From NCBI GenBank assembly GCA_948562205.1, contig CAOYAN010000001.1, forward strand, positions 1 to 51,021: DNA of 51,021 bases, given 5' to 3'. This DNA comes from an uncultured Clostridia bacterium. Lineage in GTDB: Bacteria > Bacillota > Clostridia > TANB77 > CAG-465. Both the position numbers and the translations under genes were made by a program. Position 1 is the stretch's first letter, and every line of letters starts with the position of its first letter. The notes beneath the pieces were generated by a model. The model was not told the DNA's origin, searched no databases, and saw nothing but the letters and a program-made list of their open reading frames with translations. Below, piece by piece: positions 1 to 7,549 of the stretch.

Positions 1-10
1 TTTTTTACAA

Positions 11-60
11 ATGGATTTTACTTTTGCAAACTGGAACTTACTTTTTCAAGTTACCTTCGC
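11..60. repeat. Tandem ~20-bp repeats at window edge, possible IS end
   Basis: Read on the minus strand, two copies of a unit of the form AAAAGTAA-n3-CCA-n-TTTG follow each other with a 20-bp period (plus-strand TTAC at 18-21 and 38-41), and the flank begins another A-run. No gene overlaps it; it lies just past the 3' end of the surface protein at 69. Multiple ~20-bp repeats of this kind occur at the ends of some insertion sequences (for example the IS21 family), but the rest of any element would lie outside the window, so the assignment is speculative. Confidence 0.3.
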
Positions 61-68
61 CTAAAATA

Positions 69-2786
69 TTATTTATTTTTTTTATTATTTTTTCTTACAA
101 AAATTATTACTATTATAATTACTACTATGCTTACTATGACTATTCCTACATATATCCATATATTTATATCTGATGTATCTATATTATTTTTTATCTCATT
201 ATTATTTTCATCTTTTGATTCTTCTCCTATATACTTATTTATTACTTTATATCCATCTATTCTTTTTTCATAAAACTCACTTGTTTCTTTTTCATCTACT
301 GTATACTTTATTTCATTACCAAGTTCATCATACTTTGGCACTTCAAATTCACTACTCCAATTATTTTCTTCTGATACTTCTATTTCTGCTACTATTTCTT
401 CTACATTTTTTAATTGTAATACTACATTTTTTGGACGTTTTCCATATTTATTATTTTCGTCTTCCCATATTTTTTCAACTTTTATTCTTATCCCATTTTC
501 TTCTTCTCTTACATATTTTAATGTTATTTCTTTTGTTTTGCCTACCTCTAAAACAACATTTTCACTACTTTCAACATATTCATATGTATATTCATTATAA
601 TTTGGTTTCTTTTCTACTTCTATATCTACTATTTCATCTTCATTTGAAATTCCAACTTTTATTACTTCTCCATCGTTTAAAAAATAAATAATACTATCTG
701 CCTCATATTTTCCATCTAAAATTAAATTACCATTTATGTCTTTTACATAATATTCATGTTTAATTTTATAAAATCCTGTTTTATTGTAATCAGCAATATT
801 TCTCCAAGTAGCAGTATAAGTTATCACTCCATCTTTGTCAATATCATCTTCTCTACTTATTATTGGATTTACTGTTGGTGACCATCCTGAAAACTCATAT
901 CCTTCTCTAGTAGGTATTCCAACAAATGCTGGGGTATTACTATCTTCCAGACAGTTTTCATACCCTTGGTCTGGAAAAACAATCTTATTTTTCACACCAT
1001 CTGTATATATTATTGTATATTGTATTCTTATTTTTATCCAAGTGGCAGTATAAATCATCTCTCCATTTTTGTCAAAATCATCTCTACTTATTATTGGATT
1101 TACTGCTGGTGACCATCCAGCAAATTCATATCCTTCTCTAGTAGGAGTTCCATCAAATTTTGGAGTTTCGCTACCTTCAATAAGTTCCTCAAAATATTGA
1201 TCTTCAAAAATAACTTCATCTTCTACACCATCTTTATATATTACTGTAAATTCTACTCTTCTCCATAAAGCAGTATAAGTTATAACTCCGTTTTCATCAC
1301 TATCATTTTCTTCTACTATTTCATTTACTGTTGATGACCATCCTAAGAACTCATATCCTTTTCTGGTAGGAGTTCCTTTAAATTTTGGAGTCTTGCTATT
1401 TCCATACAATTCCTCATACACTTGATCTGCAAAAATTGTCTCATTCTCTACACCGTCTGTATATACTACTGTATATGGTGGTTTTACATGAGAAATTTCA
1501 ATTTCTATAGGAATATCTGCTCTTTTATATGTCCAAGCATTTCTATCATATGAGTAGTATAGTTTTAAAATATTTTCATTAGAAGTAATCCAGTGTTTAC
1601 CATAATCATCATTTTCATAGTTATTATAATAGTTTAACCATTTATCAGAATTCAATTTTAAGTTACACACATATGGATATAAACTTGATGATACTCCATT
1701 TGAATCATCATTTAACAATATTTCTCCTATCTCCATAAAACTATCACTAATTAAACTATTTTCAGTCCTAATATGATCAGACGACTCCTTACACACAAAT
1801 TTTACTATATCATATTCACCACTACTTACAATACTATTAACAGTTGGCAATTCTGGTTGCTGATGTGTCACTATAATAGTAGCTGGAATACTATAAAAAT
1901 ACCACTTATGATCTCCTTTATTATAATATAACTTTAAATTTTGTGCATTATTTTTAATCCAATGATTTGATACTCCATATTTATCAAGCCAAAATTTTGA
2001 ATTTAATTTTATATCACATACATATGGATATGTACTTGCAGATATTCCATTAGCACCATTATTTTTTGTTATATCTAATACAGTAAAACTATCATTACTA
2101 AAAAAACTATAATAATTTTTATTATGTGAAGACTCATCATCACATAATATTTCTACTACTGGTGAATTAAAGCTTTGTGTTCCAAATATTGGTTGTTCTA
2201 TAACATTAATTTTTAGTGGAACATCAGATGTTTTATATGTCCACATATCATTAGATTTCGCATAATATAGTCTTAAATTTACATCATTATCTATAATATA
2301 ATGATTTCTCCATCTGTTACTATTTGCATACTCATTATATAAATTTATCCAAAAATCCATATTTAGTTTTATATCACAGATCCATGGATAAGTTGTAGCA
2401 GAAATTCCATCACTTCCATCATTTTCTATAACTTCACCAACTATTATTTCTTCATTCTCCTCAAAACTACCTGTTGCATTATGATTTGCATTATCTTGAC
2501 ATATAAACTGTACCATAGCTTCACTATTTACTATTTTATCTACAGTTGGTGGTTCTGGTTTATTATTAACATAATTACTAGTATCATCATTATTTAATTT
2601 ACTAATTTCTCCATAAATTTGAACATTATCATGTTCTAATGCATTTGTATTTTTTATATTTTGGGATACTATTGTTACCATTGTTGCTACTAAAAATATC
2701 CATAAAAATACTGTTATTATTGACACTTGCCTCTTTATTTTATTATTATTTCTATCTTTTAATTTTTTATTTCCTTTCGTTTTCAT
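69..2786 (-). CDS. Cell-surface protein: Cys-paired repeats, InlB-type repeats, Cna-B domain, C-terminal anchor
   Basis: A 905-aa secreted, surface-anchored protein, probably an adhesin. A basic N-terminus and hydrophobic segment (about residues 20-42) form the signal or anchor. Three ~115-residue repeats follow (about 75-200, 200-310, 310-432). Each has one Cys near its start and a second in a YPxxC[DN][IL]KLN motif (about C92/C134, C212/C255, C329/C373), suggesting one disulfide per repeat. Next come three ~75-aa repeats (about 436, 511, 588) with the TPTRxGYEFxGWSxxVNxI pattern of the Listeria-Bacteroides (InlB B) family, then a MucBP-like linker, a Cna-B-like domain starting near 766 (VEKIW...), and a C-terminal TM with basic tail preceded by DTSDINIW. 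There is no LPXTG. The start has a strong AGGAGG site. Function as an adhesin is inferred from domain types; the Cys repeat is not one I recognise. Confidence 0.85.
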   Translation of the reverse strand: MKTKGNKKLKDRNNNKIKRQVSIITVFLWIFLVATMVTIVSQNIKNTNALEHDNVQIYGEISKLNNDDTSNYVNNKPEPPTVDKIVNSEAMVQFICQDNANHNATGSFEENEEIIVGEVIENDGSDGISATTYPWICDIKLNMDFWINLYNEYANSNRWRNHYIIDNDVNLRLYYAKSNDMWTYKTSDVPLKINVIEQPIFGTQSFNSPVVEILCDDESSHNKNYYSFFSNDSFTVLDITKNNGANGISASTYPYVCDIKLNSKFWLDKYGVSNHWIKNNAQNLKLYYNKGDHKWYFYSIPATIIVTHQQPELPTVNSIVSSGEYDIVKFVCKESSDHIRTENSLISDSFMEIGEILLNDDSNGVSSSLYPYVCNLKLNSDKWLNYYNNYENDDYGKHWITSNENILKLYYSYDRNAWTYKRADIPIEIEISHVKPPYTVVYTDGVENETIFADQVYEELYGNSKTPKFKGTPTRKGYEFLGWSSTVNEIVEENDSDENGVITYTALWRRVEFTVIYKDGVEDEVIFEDQYFEELIEGSETPKFDGTPTREGYEFAGWSPAVNPIISRDDFDKNGEMIYTATWIKIRIQYTIIYTDGVKNKIVFPDQGYENCLEDSNTPAFVGIPTREGYEFSGWSPTVNPIISREDDIDKDGVITYTATWRNIADYNKTGFYKIKHEYYVKDINGNLILDGKYEADSIIYFLNDGEVIKVGISNEDEIVDIEVEKKPNYNEYTYEYVESSENVVLEVGKTKEITLKYVREEENGIRIKVEKIWEDENNKYGKRPKNVVLQLKNVEEIVAEIEVSEENNWSSEFEVPKYDELGNEIKYTVDEKETSEFYEKRIDGYKVINKYIGEESKDENNNEIKNNIDTSDINIWIYVGIVIVSIVVIIIVIIFVRKNNKKNK

Positions 2787-2824
2787 CTTCTTCCTCCTTT
2801 ATTATTATTTATCTATTTTTATAT

Positions 2825-2851
2825 ACTATACCATTTTTTAAAAATTTTCAA
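2825..2851 (-). promoter_or_regulatory. Putative sigma-A promoter of the surface-protein gene
   Basis: On the minus strand TTGAAA (2851-2846) and TATAGT (2830-2825) are separated by only 15 bp, but the -10 is preceded by TGG, giving an extended -10. It lies about 40 bp upstream of the start codon. The short spacer makes it a moderate call. Confidence 0.45.
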
Positions 2852-2886
2852 TGACTTATTGTACATAACTTTATGACCTATTGTAC
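2851..2886 (-). repeat. Two direct repeats abutting the -35 of the surface-protein promoter
   Basis: The 14-mer ATGACYTATTGTAC occurs at 2851-2864 and 2873-2886 on the plus strand, 22 bp apart (about two helical turns). On the minus strand the core reads GTACAATA, and the array ends at the TTGAAA -35. A similar arrangement, with core GCACAAT and 23-bp spacing, lies upstream of the ATPase gene at 20226. This is consistent with a regulator-binding site, by inference. Confidence 0.45.
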
Positions 2887-2906
2887 TTGTTTTTTGACAT
2901 AAAAAT

Positions 2907-2933
2907 CACTGGTACTATTACTTAGTATCAGTG
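2907..2933 (-). terminator. Hairpin, probable terminator of the gene at 3169
   Basis: CACTGGTACT and AGTATCAGTG form a 10-bp stem with one G-U pair and a 7-nt loop. On the minus strand it is followed by a short T-run (GATTTTTATG). It lies about 235 bp downstream of the only minus-strand gene that could use it. Confidence 0.5.
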
Positions 2934-2998
2934 TATATATTTTAAGGCATAATCTCCCCTTGTTATTTCATTTTTATTTGTGTTTTTAGCACTTAGTT

Positions 2999-3020
2999 GT
3001 GTGTGTGTGTGTGTGTGTGT
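2999..3020. repeat. (GT)11 dinucleotide tract
   Basis: Eleven uninterrupted GT units lie about 215 bp upstream of the surface-protein start codon. Such tracts are prone to slipped-strand mispairing. No other simple repeat of this length is seen in the window. Confidence 0.95.
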
Positions 3021-3168
3021 AGTTCAATCATACTTATGCGTTCTTTAGTTACCATAATCATTTTCCTTTCTTCTTTCATTGATTACATATTTATATTATC
3101 ATTTATTTAAACTTTTTTCAATATTATTTTACATTTTTGCAAAATAAATAGGCATACATATTGTATAC

Positions 3169-4023
3169 CTAAACACCTTTTGTATAATCAGAAATAAGTA
3201 ATTTATCATTTTCTTTCTTTAGTGTATATTTTACAGATGTAAGATTACTCTCATCTATACTTTTTGAACTAATTAAATCACGTATGAAATCTACTTTATT
3301 TTCCTCATTATTACTAAGTTCTCCATTTTTTAATTCAATTGCTTTTTGTAACATTGCTCTATCATAATATATTGTATCAGTTATAGTAATATTTTCTTCA
3401 TTTTCTGTGTTTATAGTTGTACTTACATATACTCTATATGCTACAACTTCAACTCTATCATCAAACTCAGTTATTTTATATGGAACCTCTATTGTATAAT
3501 CAAGATTTGAATATCCTGTTGATGGAATATAGTATCTTCCATCTTCTTCAACATATGAACCACTTCCAAATAAAGGAGCATGTACAAGGTAATTTGTATC
3601 TGCAAATATTTCTTTTGCCACATATTCTAAATCATATTTTGAGATATATGTTTGCATATCCTCTTCCTTTATTAGATTTTGATATTTTTGAGTTGTTACA
3701 ATTTGTATAAAAGATGCAATTACCTTAGCATTATTACTAAGTCCATATGAATCTAATTCATCATAATACAAATTTGAATATAGATTTGATACAAAATCAA
3801 GATTTGTAAGTACTTCTATTCCTCTTCTACTTTTGATAGTAACATTTTCTCCATTATCTATCTTTTCAACATCTTCAATTACTTCATTTTCTACATTATT
3901 TTCTATAACATTATTAATATTTTTATTTTCCTCTTTACCATTTAATAAAATATATCCTAAAGATATAACCGCTACTAATACAAGTATTGTAACTATAACA
4001 GTTATAATTGTTTTATTTTTCAT
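3169..4023 (-). CDS. Membrane-anchored extracytoplasmic protein of unknown function
   Basis: A 284-aa protein with an N-terminal transmembrane segment (about residues 5-27) and no lipobox Cys, followed by an Asn/Glu-rich linker and a globular domain predicted to face the outside. The start is the ATG at 4023, which has AAGGGGGAG in front; an upstream in-frame start (4089) would lie inside recO and lacks a ribosome site. The gene starts 11 bp after recO, so it is probably the last gene of the era operon. The family was not recognised. Confidence 0.7.
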   Translation of the reverse strand: MKNKTIITVIVTILVLVAVISLGYILLNGKEENKNINNVIENNVENEVIEDVEKIDNGENVTIKSRRGIEVLTNLDFVSNLYSNLYYDELDSYGLSNNAKVIASFIQIVTTQKYQNLIKEEDMQTYISKYDLEYVAKEIFADTNYLVHAPLFGSGSYVEEDGRYYIPSTGYSNLDYTIEVPYKITEFDDRVEVVAYRVYVSTTINTENEENITITDTIYYDRAMLQKAIELKNGELSNNEENKVDFIRDLISSKSIDESNLTSVKYTLKKENDKLLISDYTKGV

Positions 4024-4033
4024 TTTCTCCCCC

Positions 4034-4756
4034 TTATAAACTATTTTGTATAGTTTCAGTATAAACTTGTCCAAACAGTTCAAAATCATATTTTTCTTTT
4101 AAATCAAATGAAAATATCTTTTTTATATCAGACCTTACAACATAGTTTATTGCAATAAGTGTTGGAACAGATATTTCAATATACCTTTTTTTATCACTAT
4201 TTAAAACACAGTCTCTACATAAAAATATATTATTTATATAATCATAAAATACCTTTTCCTCTATATTTTCATATATTTTTTTTCTACAATTATTACAAAC
4301 ATCAAGTCTTGGTGTAAAACCTAAAATGCCAAGTAGCTTAATTTTAAAAATAGCTGTAACAAGTTTTGGATCTTTATTCAATTTATCAATTACATAAAGT
4401 GTATTTAAAAGTAACTTTAAAATATCTGCTGTATCTTGATTTTCATCTGTAACACTATATACAAGTTTTGTAAGCTCAAAGGCAATATTTAGTTTTTCAA
4501 AATCAATTCTTAGATTATAAAACATATTTATAACCTCAGAAGAATTGATATAGTAATAATTTGTACTTTTATATAGTATAAATTCACTATATACTAAATA
4601 CTGTGAACTTGCAAGATTTGGACTATTTGTCTTTTTTGCACCTTTTGCCATAACAGAAACTTTTCCAAGACTATCTGTAAGTATTGTTATTATCTTATCA
4701 TTATCTCTATAAGAGGTTTCTTTTATCACTATTCCCTTTACTTTGGTTAGCTTCAT
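4034..4756 (-). CDS. recO: DNA repair protein RecO
   Basis: A 240-aa protein, the usual length for RecO, which works with RecR to load RecA onto SSB-coated single-stranded DNA in RecFOR recombinational repair. The N-terminus shows the RecO OB-fold signature (KGIVIKETSYRDNDKIITIL then GKVSVMAKGAKK). Two CxxC pairs (CNNC about residue 155 and CRDC about 182) form the zinc site found in many Firmicute RecO proteins. It follows era and a yqzL-like gene, a conserved Firmicute order. Its 5' end is overlapped by the yqzL-like frame by 50 bp. Confidence 0.95.
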   Translation of the reverse strand: MKLTKVKGIVIKETSYRDNDKIITILTDSLGKVSVMAKGAKKTNSPNLASSQYLVYSEFILYKSTNYYYINSSEVINMFYNLRIDFEKLNIAFELTKLVYSVTDENQDTADILKLLLNTLYVIDKLNKDPKLVTAIFKIKLLGILGFTPRLDVCNNCRKKIYENIEEKVFYDYINNIFLCRDCVLNSDKKRYIEISVPTLIAINYVVRSDIKKIFSFDLKEKYDFELFGQVYTETIQNSL

Positions 4757-4877
4757 TAAATTGCACCTCTTTGTCTTCTATAATATAATCATTTATTTTC
4801 ATTAATCTTTTATACTCTAAAAAACTTTCTATATCTCCAGTTTTTAAAAAATTATTCCATGCTAAATCTTCATACAT
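4707..4877 (-). CDS. YqzL-like small protein between era and recO
   Basis: A 56-aa ORF starting at 4877 (MYEDLAWNNFLKTGDIESF...) with GGTGG in front. The pattern W-x3-F-x-K-T-G-x-I-x-x-[FY]-L-x-Y-K matches what is known of the YqzL family (about 47 aa in Bacillus), which also sits between era and recO. Here a C-terminal extension runs 50 bp into recO in another frame, suggesting translational coupling. Its function is unknown even in Bacillus. Support comes from motif plus position. Confidence 0.8.
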   Translation of the reverse strand: MYEDLAWNNFLKTGDIESFLEYKRLMKINDYIIEDKEVQFNEANQSKGNSDKRNLL

Positions 4878-4929
4878 ACAACCACCTACTACTATTATTT
4901 TATGCTAAATTAAAATTTTGATACAGAAT

Positions 4930-5844
4930 TTATATTTTTGCTTTAATATTTTTTAAATAATTATCATCTTGTTGCCAATGTTCTCTTACCTTTACCCAAA
5001 GTTTTAGATTTACTTTATCTCCTAGTAAGTTTTCAACATCCCTTCTTGCTTCTGTACCTATTTTTTTGAGCATTAATCCATCTTTTCCAATAATTATTCC
5101 TTTATGTGACATTTTCTCACATATTATATTTACTTCTATATCATAAATACTTACTTTTTCTCTATTTTTTCTTTTTTTAAATTTTTCTACTTCTACTTTT
5201 ATTCCATGAGGAATTTCTTCATCAAGATTATTTAAAGCTTTTTCTCTTATTATTTCTTCTACAAGCTCTCTTTCTGTTATATCAGTTATTTCATCCTCAT
5301 AATATATCATTTTACCCTCAGGTAAATATTTTTCTATATTTTCTATTAAAATATCCAGTCCATCAGCTTTATATACAGATATAGGAATTATTTCAGCAAA
5401 TTCTCCGCCTATTGCATTAAAATATTCGTTATAAACAGATATTATTTTAAGTATCTTTCCTTTTTCAATTTTATCAATTTTATTTATACAAAGAAAAGTT
5501 TTTGTTTTAGAATCTGCAATATTTTCCATTATTGTTTCATTTGCCTTATCAATTGTTGGTTTTGTTGCATCAACCATATAAATTATAACATCTACCGAAC
5601 TTATAGCACTAGCTACATTTTTCATCATGTACTCACCCATTTTATCTTTTGGGATATGTACACCTGGTGTGTCAATTAAAACCATTTGAGATTTATCATT
5701 TGTTATTATTCCTTTTATATTAAATCTTGTTGTTTGAGGTTTTGGTGTAGTTATTGCTACTTTAAAACCTACTAATTTATTTACAAGTGAAGATTTACCA
5801 GCATTTGGTTTACCCACTATTGTTATATATCCTGACTTAAACAT
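4930..5844 (-). CDS. era: GTPase Era
   Basis: A 304-aa Ras-like GTPase needed for 16S rRNA processing and 30S subunit maturation. G1 is GKPNAGKS (residues 11-18), G3 is DTPG (58-61) and G4 is NKID (121-124). The C-terminal KH RNA-binding domain contains the GKDG loop in IIIGKDGLMLKKIG and ends WVKVREHW. Length is normal. It is the first gene of an operon with the yqzL-like gene and recO; a consensus -10 and AGAAGGAGA site lie upstream. Confidence 0.97.
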   Translation of the reverse strand: MFKSGYITIVGKPNAGKSSLVNKLVGFKVAITTPKPQTTRFNIKGIITNDKSQMVLIDTPGVHIPKDKMGEYMMKNVASAISSVDVIIYMVDATKPTIDKANETIMENIADSKTKTFLCINKIDKIEKGKILKIISVYNEYFNAIGGEFAEIIPISVYKADGLDILIENIEKYLPEGKMIYYEDEITDITERELVEEIIREKALNNLDEEIPHGIKVEVEKFKKRKNREKVSIYDIEVNIICEKMSHKGIIIGKDGLMLKKIGTEARRDVENLLGDKVNLKLWVKVREHWQQDDNYLKNIKAKI

Positions 5845-5870
5845 ATATAAAAATCTCCTTCTACACTCAT

Positions 5871-5899
5871 ATTATATCAAATATATTCCAAAAAAACAA
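5871..5899 (-). promoter_or_regulatory. Sigma-A promoter of the era operon
   Basis: On the minus strand TTGTTT (5899-5894) and a perfect TATAAT (5876-5871) are 17 bp apart, placing the start of transcription about 20 bp before the era start codon. Confidence 0.65.
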
Positions 5900-5974
5900 T
5901 AAAATAGCTATAATTATATTTTTTTATTTTTCTCCTTTATTTCAATATATCTATCATATTTTGCTTTACATAAT

Positions 5975-6003
5975 TTGATTTTTAACAAAAAATGTGGTAT
6001 AAT
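5975..6003 (+). promoter_or_regulatory. Extended -10 sigma-A promoter of the S1-domain gene
   Basis: TTGATT (5975-5980), a 17-bp spacer and TATAAT (5998-6003) preceded by TGG (extended -10). The ribosome site GAAAGGA lies at 6037-6043. It is divergent from the era promoter. Confidence 0.75.
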
Positions 6004-6052
6004 TAATATTGAATTGTTATTAAGTCTAAAAAAATAGAAAGGACGGACATAT

Positions 6053-6772
6053 ATGGAAAACACAAAAATTGTAAACGTAACTTGTAGATCGTATGACAAG
6101 CGTGGGGGGCGCTATGTAGTAGACCTTGAAGATGGACGAAAAGGATACATAGCTACAAATAACATGAGCATTTATCCTTTTAAAAATGAAAAAAAGATAT
6201 ACGGATTTCTCAGAAGAAGTCTTCGGGCTATTGTACTCACCGATGATGGAGAAAATCCATTGACACTTACAAGGATCCCGATTATGGAAGCAAAGTTAGC
6301 GGAGATTCTTGATGGTGGAGCAGTAAAAAAAGTGGTAGAGGCCACAGTTATATCTGCATCTGATATGGCGCTGTACGTAGATCTTGGCGACTGTATTAGC
6401 GGGATCATCTACAAGACCGACATAATCTCAGCTGGATTTTCACACCCCAACGATGTTTATCCTGTAGGTAGCAAAATTCTTGCAAAAATCAAGGGCTACC
6501 AAGATGAGAAAAAATTCTTTACATTATCTCATAAAGATGTTTTCTCAAAGGATAAAGATCAGTACTATATTGGTATGCATCTGGAAGGAACTGTACGTGC
6601 TCCCATATACAGTAATGGGAAAATAACTGGATACTTCGTACAGATAACGCCGGCCATCGCAGGGATTGTCGATGTAAACGATATTCGCCTGGACAATGGC
6701 GACATCATTCCAATGGTGGTAAAGGATGTCAAAGCAAGAGGCCTTAAGCTTCGGCTTCAATTTCCTAATTAA
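6053..6772 (+). CDS. S1-domain RNA-binding protein, compositionally foreign
   Basis: A 239-aa protein made of S1-like (OB-fold) modules. The first is about residues 5-40 (VDLEDGRKGYI). The clearest is about 95-165 (VVEATVISASDMALYVDLGD...GIIYKTDI...GSKILAKIKGYQ...TLSHKD). A third, weaker module spans about 172-237. This layout resembles ribosomal protein S1-like RNA binders, so it probably binds RNA; no catalytic domain is visible. G+C reaches 42-48% on several lines against about 25-30% for its neighbours, and codon use differs (GCG, CGG, GTC). It has its own extended promoter and terminator on the strand opposite to its surroundings. These point to horizontal acquisition; the target is unknown. 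Confidence 0.75.
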   Translation: MENTKIVNVTCRSYDKRGGRYVVDLEDGRKGYIATNNMSIYPFKNEKKIYGFLRRSLRAIVLTDDGENPLTLTRIPIMEAKLAEILDGGAVKKVVEATVISASDMALYVDLGDCISGIIYKTDIISAGFSHPNDVYPVGSKILAKIKGYQDEKKFFTLSHKDVFSKDKDQYYIGMHLEGTVRAPIYSNGKITGYFVQITPAIAGIVDVNDIRLDNGDIIPMVVKDVKARGLKLRLQFPN

Positions 6773-6781
6773 TGTATTTTT

Positions 6782-6818
6782 GAGGAGGCAACACACGTGG
6801 TTGTCCCCTCTTTTCTTT
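6782..6818 (+). terminator. Terminator of the S1-domain gene
   Basis: GAGGAGGCAAC (6782-6792) pairs with GTTGTCCCCTC (6800-6810), 11 positions with one mismatch and one G-U, across a 7-nt loop, followed by TTTTCTTT. It lies 10 bp after the stop codon. Confidence 0.8.
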
Positions 6819-6833
6819 ATTTTTCCTAAATTA

Positions 6834-6862
6834 TTAACATTTCTAACTATTTTTCATACACT
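6834..6862 (+). promoter_or_regulatory. Putative promoter of the small paired genes
   Basis: TTAACA (6834-6839), a 17-bp spacer and TACACT (6857-6862) lie 21 bp before the ATG at 6884. It sits after a terminator, so a promoter is needed here; the -10 is a weak match. Confidence 0.4.
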
Positions 6863-6883
6863 ATTAATATTAGAGGTGTTGAT

Positions 6884-7210
6884 ATGAATAATTTTTGTTA
6901 TACTTTGGCTATTAGACAGAGGAGATGTCAAAATTCAATATCAAGTGAACTTGATAATGTCTATACTAACGTTAATACATCTAGCGTAATAAATTTAAGT
7001 TTTGGTTATACTTTGACTGTAATTGCAAAAAATCAAAATAGTATATCAATTCAAATATCTAATCAAAACTTTATGCCAAATACTATATTTAATATTCCAA
7101 GTGGTAGCTATAAAATATTTGACTTACCTATAGAAAATGGTACACTTAGAATATTTATAGGAGCTACAGGAATAGACTGTAATGATACTATAGTATGTTG
7201 TACTATGTAG
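6884..7210 (+). CDS. Small Cys-containing beta-rich protein, paralogue 1
   Basis: A 108-aa protein of unknown family with AGAGGTG in front of its ATG. There is no signal peptide or TM. It is rich in Asn, Ile, Ser and Thr and looks like a single beta-sandwich. Cysteines cluster at the N-terminus (C5, C15) and in a C-terminal CNDTIVCC motif. Residues ~30-95 (NTSSVINLSFGYTLTVI...) align with the next gene (NTNQTINLQNGYVLNVI...), so the two are divergent duplicates. They are translated 10 bp apart. A structural or surface role is only a guess. Confidence 0.65.
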   Translation: MNNFCYTLAIRQRRCQNSISSELDNVYTNVNTSSVINLSFGYTLTVIAKNQNSISIQISNQNFMPNTIFNIPSGSYKIFDLPIENGTLRIFIGATGIDCNDTIVCCTM

Positions 7211-7220
7211 AGGTGATGAT

Positions 7221-7514
7221 ATGAATGATTTTGATGTAATACTACATATAGAAGATATTTTTTGTGGAAATTGTTGTAAGGATGTAAAAGAAAAAGAAAT
7301 TACTGTAACAAATACAAATCAAACTATTAATTTACAAAATGGTTATGTCCTAAATGTTATAAATGTAGAAGATAATTTTTTTACAGCCTTAATTCAAAAT
7401 GGAACAAATGTAATAATTAGAAATATATATACTAACTCTACAACTAGTATATGTATTCCAAATAAATGTGGTAAACATATTATAAATATTAATGGAACAA
7501 TTAATCAAACATAA
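7221..7514 (+). CDS. Small Cys-containing beta-rich protein, paralogue 2
   Basis: A 97-aa protein, paralogous to the preceding gene over its central part, with AGAGGTGATGAT before the ATG. It has an N-terminal CGNCC motif (about residues 15-19) and a C-terminal CIPNKCGKH motif, so six or so cysteines could be cross-linked or bind metal. The function was not recognised. The pair forms a two-gene operon closed by the terminator at 7514-7543. Confidence 0.65.
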   Translation: MNDFDVILHIEDIFCGNCCKDVKEKEITVTNTNQTINLQNGYVLNVINVEDNFFTALIQNGTNVIIRNIYTNSTTSICIPNKCGKHIININGTINQT

Positions 7515-7543
7515 TACCCATGTTAAACTCTTAACACGGGTAT
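7514..7543. terminator. Bidirectional terminator
   Basis: ATACCCATGTTAA and TTAACACGGGTAT form a 13-position stem with one mismatch and a 4-nt ACTC loop, between the convergent genes ending at 7514 (plus) and 7550 (minus). T- or A-rich sequence flanks both sides. Confidence 0.8.
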
Positions 7544-7549
7544 TTTATA

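Larger units (their letters stand above)
2787..3168. other. Intergenic region upstream of the surface protein
   Basis: This 382-bp region holds the putative promoter of the surface-protein gene, a pair of direct repeats abutting the -35, a hairpin that probably terminates the gene at 3169, and a (GT)11 tract. No coding region or RNA gene was recognised in the remainder, which is plain AT-rich sequence. Confidence 0.6.

Noticed and set aside
4024..4089. N-terminal extension of the 3169 membrane protein
   Set aside because: It overlaps recO and lacks a ribosome site, while the ATG at 4023 has AAGGGGGAG.
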